Part shown: positions 50,763-62,090 of the stretch, piece after piece
Position numbering within the stretch: position 1 is the stretch's first letter
Layout of the letters: each line of letters opens with the position of its first letter
NCBI GenBank assembly: GCA_963691655.1
Contig: OY829326.1
Span: forward strand, 57,219,776-57,283,775
DNA from: Toxonevra muliebris
Lineage: Eukaryota; Arthropoda; Insecta; Diptera; Pallopteridae
DNA length: 64,000 bases
Direction: 5' to 3'
Made by a program: the position numbers and the translations under genes
Notes under the pieces: generated by a model
Database searches by the model: none
Told to the model about the DNA's origin: nothing
The model's input: only the letters and a program-made list of their open reading frames with translations

Positions 50763-51290
50763 TGAGTGAGCCATTCATAGCATGCCGTTTTCTCTCAATC
50801 TCAAAGCGCTATCTCAGCGTTTTGTACAGCTGTATGAATGGCTCGGCAAATGGTGATGTCATCTGCAAAGGAGTAAATAGAGTTCCTAGTTAATGACAGA
50901 AGGTCGTTAATAAAGATAAAGAAAAGGGTTGGGGAGAGGACTGAGCCCTACCGACCCCATGCGTAATCAGTTTTTACGCCAGTGCTTTATGCCACACTCG
51001 GTCAAATGCCTTGGAAATATCCAGAGTAACCGCTTTGCTTTCACCTATGCCATGGACACTATGGTTCCAGTTCTCGGTGGGAACTGCCATGAGATCGCCC
51101 ATCGAGTGACTATGAAGGAAACCATATTGGCGGTCACGAAGCAATTCATTTTGCTCTAAATACTTGACCAAGTAGTCTTGTTTGTGTGTTCCTAAAGCGA
51201 ACTCAATCAATTTGGTCTTACTAGCAAAATTTTTGCATGTAACTACGGCACATTGCTTGCAGGTGTCAGTTGATAACACCAAATGTTAAT
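50763..51290 (-). pseudogene. LINE reverse-transcriptase fragment
   Basis: The minus strand gives RQYGFLHSHSMGDLMA and KAVTLDISKAFDRVWHKAL (near 51130-50975). A frameshift follows, then FINDLLSLTR and SIYSFADDITIC (near 50880-50850), so both catalytic aspartate boxes of RT are visible. The stretch 50763-50890 matches 41248-41365 closely in the same orientation. This makes it a second copy of the 40441-41390 family, retaining a more 5' part. Confidence 0.85.
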
Positions 51291-51439
51291 AGATTATAAT
51301 CCATTACCTATTAAATTGGATTTTGGATCTTACACAATTCTGTCAAGCTGAAGTCAAGAATTTAGAATTATTTTAGATATCACAGCTATTAAGTCATATT
51401 AAATGCGAAATTCATACGAATCATTATCCGAATGAAAAT

Positions 51440-52280
51440 ACATTATCATTATTTTATGAGCATTTTGATTTTTTTTGATCTGGTATAAAAATTATTGTTT
51501 GATTATTGTTCAACCAAAAAAAGTATTTTTTGATTTTTATTTTCTTAAAATATTTTTGAGCTTAATTTTTTGGCAAAGGAATAAAAATTGTTTTTTGAGT
51601 TTTATTTTCCTGTTCGAGAATAAAAATTAATGTTTAAGTTTTACTATTTTTTTCTTTTTTTTTAAGAAAAAAAAACTTGTGACTCCGGAGATAAATTTCT
51701 CCCGTTACGCTGCCCTTTATGAATGAATAAATAACTTAGCAGTGAGATGTTCTTGGTATGCATTGATAAAAGACGTTTCACAAAATTGCATTGCTTTCAC
51801 ATACAGTGCAGCATTAGTAGCGGTATCGTTAGTAAATCAATAAAATGAGGTGAACCAACCACATCTCATAAAAGTTTTTCACCGATCCCAAAGCTCAACT
51901 TTCTTACTTCCTATCTTTGAATTCGATTAAGGTCTCCCCATCAAGTGAAGAATAGGCGACGAGAATCCAAAGATAACGAAAATTTATTTATAGTCGTGCT
52001 CACAATAATAAAGCTGTATGACATTTTGAGTTTTTCATTTCGAAGATAAAATTAAACTAAATCATTAATTGTTATTCCCGACCAAGAAAATAAAACTCAA
52101 AAAATAATTTTTATTCCTGAGTAAAAAAATTAAATTCAAACAATAATTTTTATTGTCGAGAAAAAAAAAAAACAAAAATCATAAATTGATTTTTTCGGTT
52201 GAGCAAAACATAAAAATCAAGTAATAATTTTTATATCAGATAAATGAAATGATCGAAAAAAATTAAATCACAAAATAATT
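51440..52280. mobile_element. fold-back-like element with ~200-bp inverted arms of ~39-bp subrepeats
   Basis: The left arm (about 51475-51670) and the right arm (about 52030-52260, inverted) are both built from degenerate copies of a unit like GAATAAAAATTATTTTTTGA followed by GTTTTATTTTCTTGGTCGG. The outer ends also correspond, with GGTATAAAAATTATTGTTTGAT on the left and the inverse of ATCAAGTAATAATTTTTATATC on the right. The unique centre (about 51690-52030) shows no coding capacity. Internally repetitive inverted arms are what fold-back elements show; boundaries are approximate. Confidence 0.65.
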
Positions 52281-52556
52281 ATTAAATTTCAATTTTTTGT
52301 TATTGCTTATAATGATTACGGTCGCAGCTTTAAACGCATTAAGCTTGACTCGCTTTTACGCGACTTGTTACGATAATAATTTTAAATCAAAAAAATTTTT
52401 ACTTTTGATCGATAAAACATCTTTCGTTCGATGAAACAAAAGAGCGAAACACATAATATTTTCTATTTTCTACAATAAAATATGGGTGATTTTTCTTTAT
52501 CAAAACAACTATGGTTCCATATTCAAAAAAAAAGCTGGTGAAAAGTCAATACATTA

Positions 52557-52687
52557 AGAGTCTTCATCAAAATGTGTAAAAGTCTTGTAAAGCTATTAAA
52601 TCGCATAAAGTGTGCAAACCATATATGAAATTTGACAGCGCGTTTCATGTGGTTTACAAGGCTTTTACAAGTTTTGAAGAAGGCTCT
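52557..52687. mobile_element. short MITE with ~37-bp inverted repeats
   Basis: The left end AGAGTCTTCATCAAAATGTG and the inverted right end AGAGCCTTCTTCAAAACTTG continue in step through GTAAAAGTCTTGTAAA. The flanks are TA on both sides, compatible with a TA target duplication. The total is about 130 bp and non-coding. Confidence 0.7.
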
Positions 52688-52969
52688 TATTAAGTTATTT
52701 TTCTTCTTTTTTTTTAATTTAAACCACTATTATCGATAAAGTAGGGTGCAGTAGGCTTATTTTTGCTACACAGAACATTAGGGCAGTTCGTGATTAGTGA
52801 CCACAGTTTAAAACTTTCTCCTCGTGTCGAGCCACCAAAAGCTCACTTTCAAAAATCCGCTAAAAATCAAGTACTCGACCGATTACAATTCCTGAAAATG
52901 GTATTAAGTTATCATTAAAAATCATCACGGTTTTAGTAATAGACAAATGGCAAATGTTGTGAAAAAAGT

Positions 52970-53315
52970 AAAAAGAAAAAATTAACCCTTTGACGTCCGA
53001 ATTTTAATGGGGCTTGATAGAAACCTTTTCTTTTGAAATTATGGTTACTTAGGTCTACCAAAATCATGACACAAATTTCATGCTTCTATACTGATTTGTT
53101 TGTCCTTTATTAAAGGTTAAAAAATGGCAATTGAGCTCTAGACACTGTAAAAAGAAACAATTAAAACTTTGACGTCCGAATTTTAATGGGGCTTGATAGA
53201 AACCTTTTGTTTTGAAATTATGGTTACTTAGGTCTACCAAAATCATGACACAAATTTCATGCTTCTATATTGATTTGTTTGTTAAAAAAATAGCAATTGA
53301 GCTCTAGACACTGGT
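52970..53315. repeat. 179-bp tandem duplication
   Basis: GACGTCCGAATTTTAATGGG occurs at 52992 and 53171, and the match covers almost the whole unit down to GAGCTCTAGACACTG. The second copy lacks about 13 bp, the palindrome CCTTTATTAAAGG present in the first copy. Few substitutions separate the copies, so the duplication is recent. Confidence 0.9.
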
Positions 53316-54531
53316 TAATCCGAATCCTCCAATTTTTTGATTTTCATATTCTCTTATCTTTTATAAACATATCTGATAAAGAAAAATTTCGCTTAGTAAT
53401 ACTTAAACGCATTGTTTTTCAAAAAATAGTGCAAAAGATTGTACTAAACATTTTTTTCTTAGTTTTTTCTCTTTTTTTTTTTTGGTTTGCTCTTAATCTT
53501 TTTTACTGGACTTCAAGGACAAAACATTAAAAAAAAATGGCTTAAGTAAGAAATTTCTAATGTTCGGCAATCAGCAAACGTAAAGAATACCTAACAGAAC
53601 CGAATACAAATAGCGTTAATAGTAAAATTTGTTAAACACCTTATGTATGCCGCATAAAAGTGAATAATGCATATACGCATTATTGGGTATGAAAGAGTTA
53701 AGCAAAACGATTAAGTTCTACAGTATTCAGTTCAATAACTTCTATAAGATTGTAGGGTAGATATATTTAATTAAATATTCGAACAAAAAAGAACCCACCA
53801 ACTCATGGCGGCAGGACGTCTCTACTGAAAACGAAGCATGGGCATAGTTTATTATGAAAGATTTTTAAAACTTCTTAAATAATAATTAATTTAATACTTT
53901 TCCTAATAAAAATGTTTAAAGAAACAGATATTTACAACTAATAGAACCGAAGTTCCCCCTTAAGCAAATAATAAAAAAACATTTAGTTTACTCGGTTAAA
54001 AACATTTTTCCATTTAAAATAAATTTATTCAGGGTTAAGATAAAAACTTAATACATATTTGTTTTTTGTCAGTAAGGTAAGAAAATTTAAATTTTGATTT
54101 ATGCTCAACAAGAATTAATGGATTTTAATCAAAATACTTGACTTTAAGCACATAGAGGATAAAAAAGGAGTCCATTTTAAAAAATAAAGAGGAATGTTGT
54201 TTGTTTTCAAATAAAATACCATTTTTTATAGTAATATATGCAGAGTTCAGTTTTTATTATTAATATACTCTCGATATAGCTTTACATGAAGCTGTAGCTC
54301 TAGCCATGTTAGAATTAAAATTTTTACATTAATGTTTCTTCTTTCATCCTGCTGATTTTCATATTAAGCTATATCGTACTACAATTAAATGCTGACTCTG
54401 AGCTGAGCATTTTTTTGTTTTATATTTACCATTTCACAATATATAAAAAAATACGATAATTTAAATGTAATCAAATTTATATTACACACAAGCATGCCAC
54501 AACATTCATGACTTCTAACTTCTTCATTCAA

Positions 54532-55665
54532 TTACGATGAACTGAAAGTCTCATAAACATTAGCACCTAGCACTTTGCTCTTCTCGGCCACCACATAGAA
54601 TGTTACCAGAGACGTAGCCAAATTCTGAGGACGCGTCGTGCTGTCGAAACCTTTTGATGTTAGCCCACTAACAATGGGTATAACTTTGGCGAGTGCAATC
54701 TCAATATTATTTATATTTAAAATAGTGTTGTTATTTTGCTGTGGCTCAAAATGTTCTGCTTCACCATCACCTTCTGCGGCTAAATCTCCCGAAGTGTTTT
54801 TTGATATTAAAATAGTTTCTCCTAAACTTTCAGCAATAGCATCTACAGCTAACGAGAAACCACGACATATATTATTCGAACAAACGCTGGACGCATCATC
54901 ACTTTCGAGTAGGTCCAATGTTTCTGTATACATTTTCTTTAGTAGTGGACCACCGGCATTGTACTCGGGAATTTGTGAAGGCAATAAATATGTGGACATT
55001 TTAGCATTTGGATCAGCTGTGTCACTATTGATTGCCATTTGCAGTGACCAGAACAATTGCTCCATATCAGCTAGTTTAAAACGTTTTGATAGTGGTAATT
55101 GTTTCATAATTGCTAACACTTTCGAACGTATCAAACGCACTAATGCACTTAATCCGCCCTCGTGTATAAAATGGCGTATGAGTGAAAGATATTGTTGTTT
55201 CAATTCATCGGAAATTTGTTTTTGTTCGGTTGTAATGTCATGATATAGATAGCCACCAAGCAGATTCAATTGTACACGCAATACGATTACTAACATTGAT
55301 GAGGCATATATGAGAGTGGTGAGCCGTGTGAATGCAACTATTTTCATTTCTTCCCATAGCTCCAGCTTATTTGTGGGATTCTGACGCAATTGTTCAAGCA
55401 GGTCATCGGTGCTGCACTCACGTATGATTGCCTGGCAAAGTTCAGCGCCCATGCCAATAATAACTTGATTACATGTACGCTCCGTCGATTCGAAATGCTG
55501 CAAACGTCGTGATTTCTCAAAGAATTCACGTGCTTGGCGTTCCTGAAATTCGATGAGTTTACGTTGTGCGTATTTGATGGCAAAGAATGTGCCACCCACA
55601 ACAACGCCAGTCACTATGAATTTCTTGCGATGTCGTGTGATAAAGTCACGTAGGCGGGATAGCAT
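54532..55665 (-). CDS. Pex3: Pex3, peroxisomal biogenesis factor 3
   Basis: A single uninterrupted minus-strand frame of 377 residues; human PEX3 has 373. Pex3 is an integral peroxisomal membrane protein that docks the import receptor Pex19 with its peroxisomal membrane protein cargo. The N-terminus MLSRLRDFITRHRKKF is basic, and a single membrane segment follows at about residues 17-30 (IVTGVVVGGTFFAI). These are the targeting and anchor features of the family. The cytosolic domain contains LWEEMKIVAFTRLTTLIYAS and RVQLNLLGGYLY, both conserved in animal Pex3. The first ATG after an in-frame upstream gap gives the expected N-terminus. The 3' neighbour is the transposon-rich desert; the 5' side faces the pyroglutamyl-peptidase gene. 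Confidence 0.96.
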   Translation of the reverse strand: MLSRLRDFITRHRKKFIVTGVVVGGTFFAIKYAQRKLIEFQERQAREFFEKSRRLQHFESTERTCNQVIIGMGAELCQAIIRECSTDDLLEQLRQNPTNKLELWEEMKIVAFTRLTTLIYASSMLVIVLRVQLNLLGGYLYHDITTEQKQISDELKQQYLSLIRHFIHEGGLSALVRLIRSKVLAIMKQLPLSKRFKLADMEQLFWSLQMAINSDTADPNAKMSTYLLPSQIPEYNAGGPLLKKMYTETLDLLESDDASSVCSNNICRGFSLAVDAIAESLGETILISKNTSGDLAAEGDGEAEHFEPQQNNNTILNINNIEIALAKVIPIVSGLTSKGFDSTTRPQNLATSLVTFYVVAEKSKVLGANVYETFSSS

Positions 55666-58600
55666 TTTTCTTCCTTTGCTTGTTTCTTAGTTTACTATTA
55701 TAATAGTAATGGTGGTGGTGGAAGTATGGGAGTTTAAACAAGTGTGTGGTCTAGTTTTCACTTCGTGGCGTGATCTGCTACCGGTGAAAAACACTGCAAA
55801 GGGAAAGAAAGACGAAAAGAAATTAGTTTTGATTTATAAATGAATTGAGAAAATTGTATATTTTAATGCAAATCTACTTCTATACTGTCGTCATATGATT
55901 GGTAGGTATTCGAAACAAACTATAAAAAACTTGAAGAAATACAATTGAAAAACGTTGCATCAAGGCAAAGTTAATATAATTACCATTTGATGAAAGGAGA
56001 ATACAACATATGTATGAACATGCATGGTATGTATTTATATCACAATAAATATCAAAGTTCATAATGGCGCCATCATAATGTAAAGCACATACACAATTTT
56101 AAGGTATTTTTTTACATTTAAAAAATATTTTTACAAAATTTTAACAAAAATACATTTTAAATTGAAAAAACTTGCTGCCAAATACTAGATATCAAACGAC
56201 TGAGTTCTTTTAGTCAACTTTGTTGAATAGATTAGATTAAAATTATGTTTAACTGGCTATAAACTCTTATAATTACTTTGCATTGCTCAATCCCAAGTTT
56301 TTCAATACTTCGTTAATATTTTAATAGATGGAGACGTTGTGAAAAGTAATACATCGTTGAGCCGCAATTCCATTATTGAACTAACAACTTCACTAGCATG
56401 CATTTTCAGTAGATAGCTTTTATTAAACTGGTTCTGTTAGCTTATCATATAGTACAAATTATTTTCTTGCATGCAGTAATGGGGTATTTCTGATCAAAAT
56501 ACCAATAGTTGAAAAAAGAAGAAAATATGAGAATTATTTTATATGTATGTGTTATATTAAGTATGAAGGTTATGGCTTAAAATTCAAATAAGTATCAAGT
56601 TAAATTCCAAAATGTTTGATGATTATATTTCCAGGAAAGGTAGGCAACACATGCCTCATTTATTTTTTACAGGGCCTCAAATTCAGTTGGCACACATAAT
56701 CTAAACATAGAAACAGTGAAAGCCAGACTTTGAACTGCAGCTAAATAATTTATTTATGTAGGGATCGACACATTTCAGTTCCATTAATATGGATATGTTA
56801 TTGTTCGTAGTAGAAATGAAAAATAATTTTTCCTCAAATAATTCCAGTGATAGAAAATTGCTACTAACTTATTTACTTACATTTAAATAAAATCCAATTT
56901 CAATCCTTTTCACAGAATAATCTCCAGATTCACTCTGATGCGTTGCTAAATATTATTATATTAAATATTTATTCGCTTTATCGATTCTATTTAATTATCC
57001 AAATTATATATTCGTTTTTCTTCTCTCAACCGCAGCGTTTAAGGAATGTTTCTTAATTTTTCTTTTATAATGTTAATCTTTCACCGAAATTGGAAGTTAT
57101 TCATAATATATTCAAGTTATCGTTGCCCGTTTTCAAAAAACACACACAAAAATGCAAATCCTCTAAATAAAATTGGAAAATAAAGTGCGAAGTTCGAAAG
57201 ATATCACAGAACGCCGCTTCGCTGTCGACGCTACAACTTGTCAAAAAATAAATGTGAAAGAAGATAAACTATAATAAAACAGAATGAAAGTTTGTTTTCA
57301 TACATGGTTGTATTTTTATGTAACTAAAGTTCAATTGAATTTTACACTTAAAGTAGTTGGAGTAGAGAAATATATTGAACAGGTGGGGTGTCTGATCGGT
57401 CGTGAGCATTTTTTTTTTAAGATCGGCTGAAACTATTATGCCCATGAGGCTGTATTAATTAGGGCTTAAAATCCAAACGAAACGTATATATGTATGTGTA
57501 TTTATAGATCTGTGAATAAAATACATAATATTTTCCATCTTAACTCGAATTAGGCTGTTTTTACCACAGATATAATAAAATCAAATAAATAGTCCATAAA
57601 AGTCATAAGAAATATGCATCTGGTGAAAATCAAATTCGCGGAAATGAATTCGGTAACAGAAGAAACTTAAAATAGGACAAATACTGCAGAGACTTGAACT
57701 GAAAATTAAAATTGATGTCACGCAGAATTGAAACACAAGGTTCCAAATAACAAAACACACGTCCATAATTGGACTAAATACAATTTCTGTTGGTGTTGCA
57801 AGAATCGTTTTTCCCTAAATTTAAACCAATGCTGCCATGTCGCATTTCCTTAACAACCCTTTCTTAACCAGTCTTCGTATTTAATTGCAAACTAATGTGT
57901 TAATACTGTAAATATGATCTGGAATCTTAGATCTTCTTTGACTTCAAATTCACATTTGCTGGTCACTTTGACTATATAATACCAAGAGCGTATTCATCTT
58001 TTGCATTTGTTAGGCGTAATAGTTCAGAATTTAAGGATCCATATACGAAAAAGATATTTTGTTAGGTCTATACTGAAGTATGCCTTCGTTATATGGAATC
58101 CTCATCACATTCATATTAACCGAATGAGCCTATTGTTTTGAGATCTTAACTTGTTTAATGAAATTTCGTCCTTTATTGACATTGATCTTTTTTATTAACG
58201 TGCAGTCATTCATAATGCCTTAATTAATTATTTCTAATAAGCTTTTACTATATTTTGTATCTTTCATATCTTTAATTATATTACTTAATTAAAAACTTTG
58301 TTGTCTAGTCTGTAATGATATTATATAGTCCATTAGCTTAAATAAATGAAACGAAATATATAAATACCATTAGAAACAAAATTATTTATTTATTACAGTT
58401 TATTTCACATGTTAGTTTATAACAAATAGTATCGGTTTTATTGAAACTAAATACAAGAAATACGCTGAATTCAAAAATATTAAAATTATAGACTCTGCAC
58501 CTATTTTAAAAACGCAGAAAAAATCACAAAGGCTTAAAGTATTTTTCACATGTTTTCTGAGCATGTGGCAACTTCCATTACTTAATAATTGTTTTGTATT

Positions 58601-58758
58601 ATGTACCTATTTATATAATTGAAGGCGATTAAACTGTTTTCCTAACAAGATAACTACAATAAACCAATAAAATTTATCAGAATTACTCTGTAGATTAAGA
58701 ATAGAATAGTATCAACAATTTTTAAGTGGAATTAGAAATTGAAAATCCCTTCAACAAA
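55666..58758. other. intergenic between divergent Pex3 and pyroglutamyl-peptidase genes
   Basis: This stretch contains the 5' regions of both genes and one LINE RT scrap (58061-58130). Otherwise AT-rich with no supportable exon. The sequence just upstream of Pex3 (55666-55800) is less AT-rich and probably 5' UTR or promoter. Confidence 0.5.
58061..58130 (+). pseudogene. LINE RT thumb fragment
   Basis: The plus-strand frame VRSILKYAFVIWNPHHIHIN, then RMSLLF and a stop, matches the post-catalytic RT block (VRPxLEYAsViWNPhhxxhINRiE) of non-LTR retrotransposons. Only this short piece is recognisable. Confidence 0.75.
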
Positions 58759-59657
58759 ATGGAGCAACTTCAACGCAATCAACAGAAAGAACCACAAGAG
58801 GTTAAAACATTTGCAGATGAATCAGTAGAACAAAAATTAATTATTGTCACTGGTTTTGGACCATTTATTGGCCACGAAGAGGTTAATGCAAGCTGGGAAG
58901 CAGTAAGACTACTGCCTGATGTGGTACAATACAATGAAACCGAATATGTACTAGAGAAGCAAATGATTCCAGTTGAGTATGCTGCAGTGGATAAGGCAGT
59001 TGATGAAATATGGGCACGAAAACCCGAAGTAAGTATGTGTGTGGGGGTAATTGATGATGTGATGTCATTTTTCTTAGGTAATAAAATATTTCTGAATCCT
59101 ATTTTTTTTTTTGTATATTAAAATCATAAATTTTTAAATAAAAATCACTATTTGTGTGTTTTTGTTTGCAGCTCGTCATACATTGTGGTGTACATGGATT
59201 TACAAATTGTATACGAGTTGAAAAATTGGCATACAATCATAAATTTCGTCGTCCAGATTACGCCCACAAACGTTTGCCTAAAGGTTCTGCTTGTTTGCGC
59301 AATTGTGGTGATGGAATTGGTAATGATGTGCTAAAATGCCGCTTAAATGTTGATAAAATTGTAGATAGCGTAATTGAGACTTGTAAATGTGAACCTGTTT
59401 CCTCTACCGTAAGCACCACTGTCAATGATGCTGTAGATGAAGATTTGGTAATAGCGACATCATCACATGATGTGGGCAACTATCTTTGTGGTTATATTTA
59501 TATAAAATCCTTAGATATGAATAGTAATCGTAGCTTGTTTATACACGTACCACCTATTGATAAACCATTTAGTTCAGCAAAAACTGCTGAAGCTATATTT
59601 AAAATTATTGAAGAATGTATACGCCAAGTGAGGGAAGATATAAAGGATGTTTGTTAA
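58759..59657 (+). CDS. pyroglutamyl-peptidase I (PGPEP1-like)
   Basis: Two exons, 58759-59028 and 59172-59657, joined at GT-AG in phase 0 to 251 residues. The family is a cytosolic cysteine peptidase (C15) that removes N-terminal pyroglutamate; human PGPEP1 has 209. Near the start VTGFGPF and the VNASWEAV block match the family. IPVEYAAVD follows. The catalytic triad can be placed: Glu in IRVEKLAYN, Cys in DVGNYLCGY and His in FIHVPP. The ATG at 58759 is chosen because upstream the frame has only non-ATG codons. About 35 residues before VTGFGPF, and a spacer before the Cys motif, make it longer than the human protein. An AATAAA at 59841-59846 is a likely poly-A signal. Confidence 0.93.
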
Positions 59658-59840
59658 TCAATAATCCAAATGCTGTCTATTCCCAAATCTGCATTTGTTT
59701 TGCAATAACTGATATTTACTTTTGGTATTAATCTTATAAATTTATATGTAGGCACATATATGAAAGTATTTTTTATATACACACTCGTATGATTCATACA
59801 AAACTAATTATAAATTCTACATTGTTTTCAAAATACTAAA

Positions 59841-59846
59841 AATAAA
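59841..59846 (+). terminator. candidate polyadenylation signal for the pyroglutamyl-peptidase gene
   Basis: AATAAA 184 bp after the stop codon, the first canonical hexamer downstream. Confidence 0.5.
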
Positions 59847-60934
59847 GAATATTTTCAAATAGAATAATTCGCTATTGTAAAGTTTTTTTTATAAATGAAA
59901 CAAATGAAGAATACGGAAACTGATGGGATTGAAAAAATTTTTCCAGAAAAAAGGTTCAAATGTAACTGAACTCTTCAGATTTATAAATAATAAGTCCACA
60001 TGCTGGCTCATAAGTTTCATGAACTTGTTCTTTGTAAAACTTTTTTTTTTAAGTTACACCTGCACTTTTTTTTATTTATATATATTAACAATCATTACTG
60101 CAGTACAATATATTGTTTTTAAAAGCTTACAAAATTTACAAAGTAAATATAATTTCTGAACATATTATCTACAAATAAAGTACACATATTAATATTATTA
60201 CCTTATATAATTGGAAATATAACTTTTTTAAAAGAAAAATTAGAGCACCCAGAAACTCGCTGTGATTTTATATTCACCTCTATATAGAGTTACCAGCCGC
60301 ATTTATTCAAAAGCAACATTTATTATGCTCCCTATACATTGATGATGACCGCTACACGACTACATCTTCTTAATTATAAAAACACATGTTCTTATGGAAA
60401 TGCACGACCAGTGACCATAATTGTGTATGTCGTCAATTTAAATATATTTTTAATTTGACAAGTAACCAGAGAAGAAGAGTTAACTTATGTTATTTTTAGG
60501 TTAAAACAATTGTTTTTGTTGTCGTGCATTTTGCACACGCAACAAGTATTAAACATACAATTATTTTGCAAGTACTTAATTTTGTAAGACAAGCTTATTC
60601 CTGTGTATAAGTTAAATTATTCTTATGGTGTCGTAAAAGCTGTAATCTGTAAAATAGAATTTAAGAGAATTAGTGATGAATGAGAGAATACGACACCGAA
60701 TAATGCAGCGTGTGATGTATATGTATTTATATATGTATGAATCTGTAATAAAATGGAAAAACCGCCTATTTCGACGTAAGCAAGTTTATAAATATCAAAT
60801 TGGAATTAAAAAAAAAAAACGTTTGAGTGGATTATAGAGTCTTTTAAGACAGTATTATTCCTATTCAAAGTTTTAAAACTGGGCTGATAAGAAAATAAAG
60901 AAGCCTGTTGAATTCGGATTTCTTGTCTATTGCG

Positions 60935-61020
60935 TTAGCCCATTCAGGACGAGCGGGAATCAAATTAGATAGATCAAGTAAAAAATTGTTTTTGAACCTG
61001 ACTCAGGAACGGCTCAGCGT
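60935..61020. repeat. inverted second copy of the 32.8-kb TTAA-type repeat
   Basis: TTAGCCCATTCAGGACGAGC, then TAGATAGATCAAG, TTGTTTTTGAACCTG and GGAACGGCTCAGC correspond in order to the reverse complement of 32782-32886. The left target reads TTAG rather than TTAA, and the far end diverges after GGCTCAGCG, so this copy is older or truncated. Confidence 0.65.
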
Positions 61021-61731
61021 CAAGGTGTCATATGGCACCGCCACGCATTACATAGTTAAGTGACATTTGGGAAAATCAGCTATTTTCTATATACTTTTTT
61101 TAACGGGGCGAAAAGCAAGTATTTGCACTAACTGATTCTTTCATTTACTAAATTGGTTTATTTACTATTTAAGAATGATTTTTCCACTTCTGATATATTC
61201 CGCAGAGTTTTAAAAACTCAGATCCAAAAGCAAATTAAAAACATTTTTTTTTTTTTTGGCTGTTGTGCTATGTTATTAAGTTTTGCTATACGCTGGTATG
61301 CTACATTAAGTTTCTAAAATTAGACCTATGCACAGATAAGTCTATACGTAAAATTCATATATTATATATTTTTATTATTATTTTATTTAAAACTTATATT
61401 ATTATAATTAAAAATTTATTCGAACCCCAAAATTAAATATTATACGCTTTCCAGCACTGTTTGCTCAACCAACCCGAAAATGAAACGTGTACAATAGCAC
61501 CATTGTTGCAATTGTATAAAACATTTCATCGCTTCCTAGCTTCTTTCATATCAAAAATTCTATATAAATAATGGCAGCTCGTAAAAATAGAATGTAGAAA
61601 TTAATTAAAATTGAAAGTAAAATATTATATTTAAAAATTGTTGTCAATTATAACATATCGACTACATTAACTCAAAATATTAGCAACCCTGTAAGGAAAA
61701 AAGTGCAACGACATAGGAAAAACAGCACATA

Positions 61732-61759
61732 TAAAAAAAAAAAAAAAAAAAAAAAAAAA
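61732..61759. repeat. poly-A homopolymer of about 28 bp
   Basis: An uninterrupted A run about 180 bp upstream of the Pdi start codon, likely in or next to its promoter or 5' UTR. No LINE or SINE body was recognised beside it. Confidence 0.8.
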
Positions 61760-61939
61760 CAAGAACAAAAACTCTCCATTTCTTTCTTTCCAACACTGTG
61801 CTGGAACGTAGAATCCCATTCTTGTTTCATTTTACTTTAAACTCTCAACGCGTTGGCAACGTTTAATTTTTTGGGATTGGGTTGCAGTGAAATTAATTTA
61901 AATTTATATAGAAAAATTTAAAAAAATAAAACAGAAACA

Positions 61940-62090
61940 ATGAAATTTTTATTGTGTTCGCTGCTTTTGGTGGCCGCCGCTTTTGTGCATGCTGCTGAAG
62001 AAATTAAAACAGAAGATGGAGTTTTAGTTTTAACCACAGATAATTTCAAGTCAGCCATTACAGATAATGAATTTGTATTGGTCGAATTCT
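61940..62090 (+). CDS. Pdi: Pdi, protein disulfide isomerase, exon 1 (partial)
   Basis: The exon encodes 50 residues plus one base and ends at GAATTCT/GTAAGT, a consensus donor. Pdi is the ER lumenal enzyme that forms and reshuffles disulfides in secretory proteins, and a beta subunit of prolyl 4-hydroxylase. The signal peptide [18 protein letters not shown] is followed by [17 protein letters not shown] and then [11 protein letters not shown], the first strand and helix of the first thioredoxin fold. This matches Drosophila Pdi closely. The next residues should be YAPWCGHC, but no such exon appears before the right edge, so intron 1 exceeds 1.9 kb and the rest lies outside the window. Confidence 0.92.

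Larger units (their letters stand above)
30395..54531. other. 24-kb intergenic, transposon-rich region
   Basis: Between FucTA and Pex3 no intact host gene could be supported on either strand. The recognisable content is the SINE, MITEs, LINE pieces, Harbinger and THAP remnants, and simple repeats listed separately. The intervening stretches, for example 33.0-35.8, 46.0-50.4 and 53.3-54.5 kb, are AT-rich with nothing I recognise. Regulatory DNA or non-coding RNA genes could be missed. Confidence 0.6.
59847..61939. other. intergenic upstream of Pdi
   Basis: AT-rich sequence holding the repeat copy at 60935-61020, a poly-A run near 61732-61759 and, at its right end, the Pdi promoter and 5' UTR. 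No other coding region is supportable. Confidence 0.5.

Noticed and set aside
54638..55243. 201-codon plus-strand frame
   Set aside because: It is the reverse shadow of Pex3, whose frame is conserved along its whole length.
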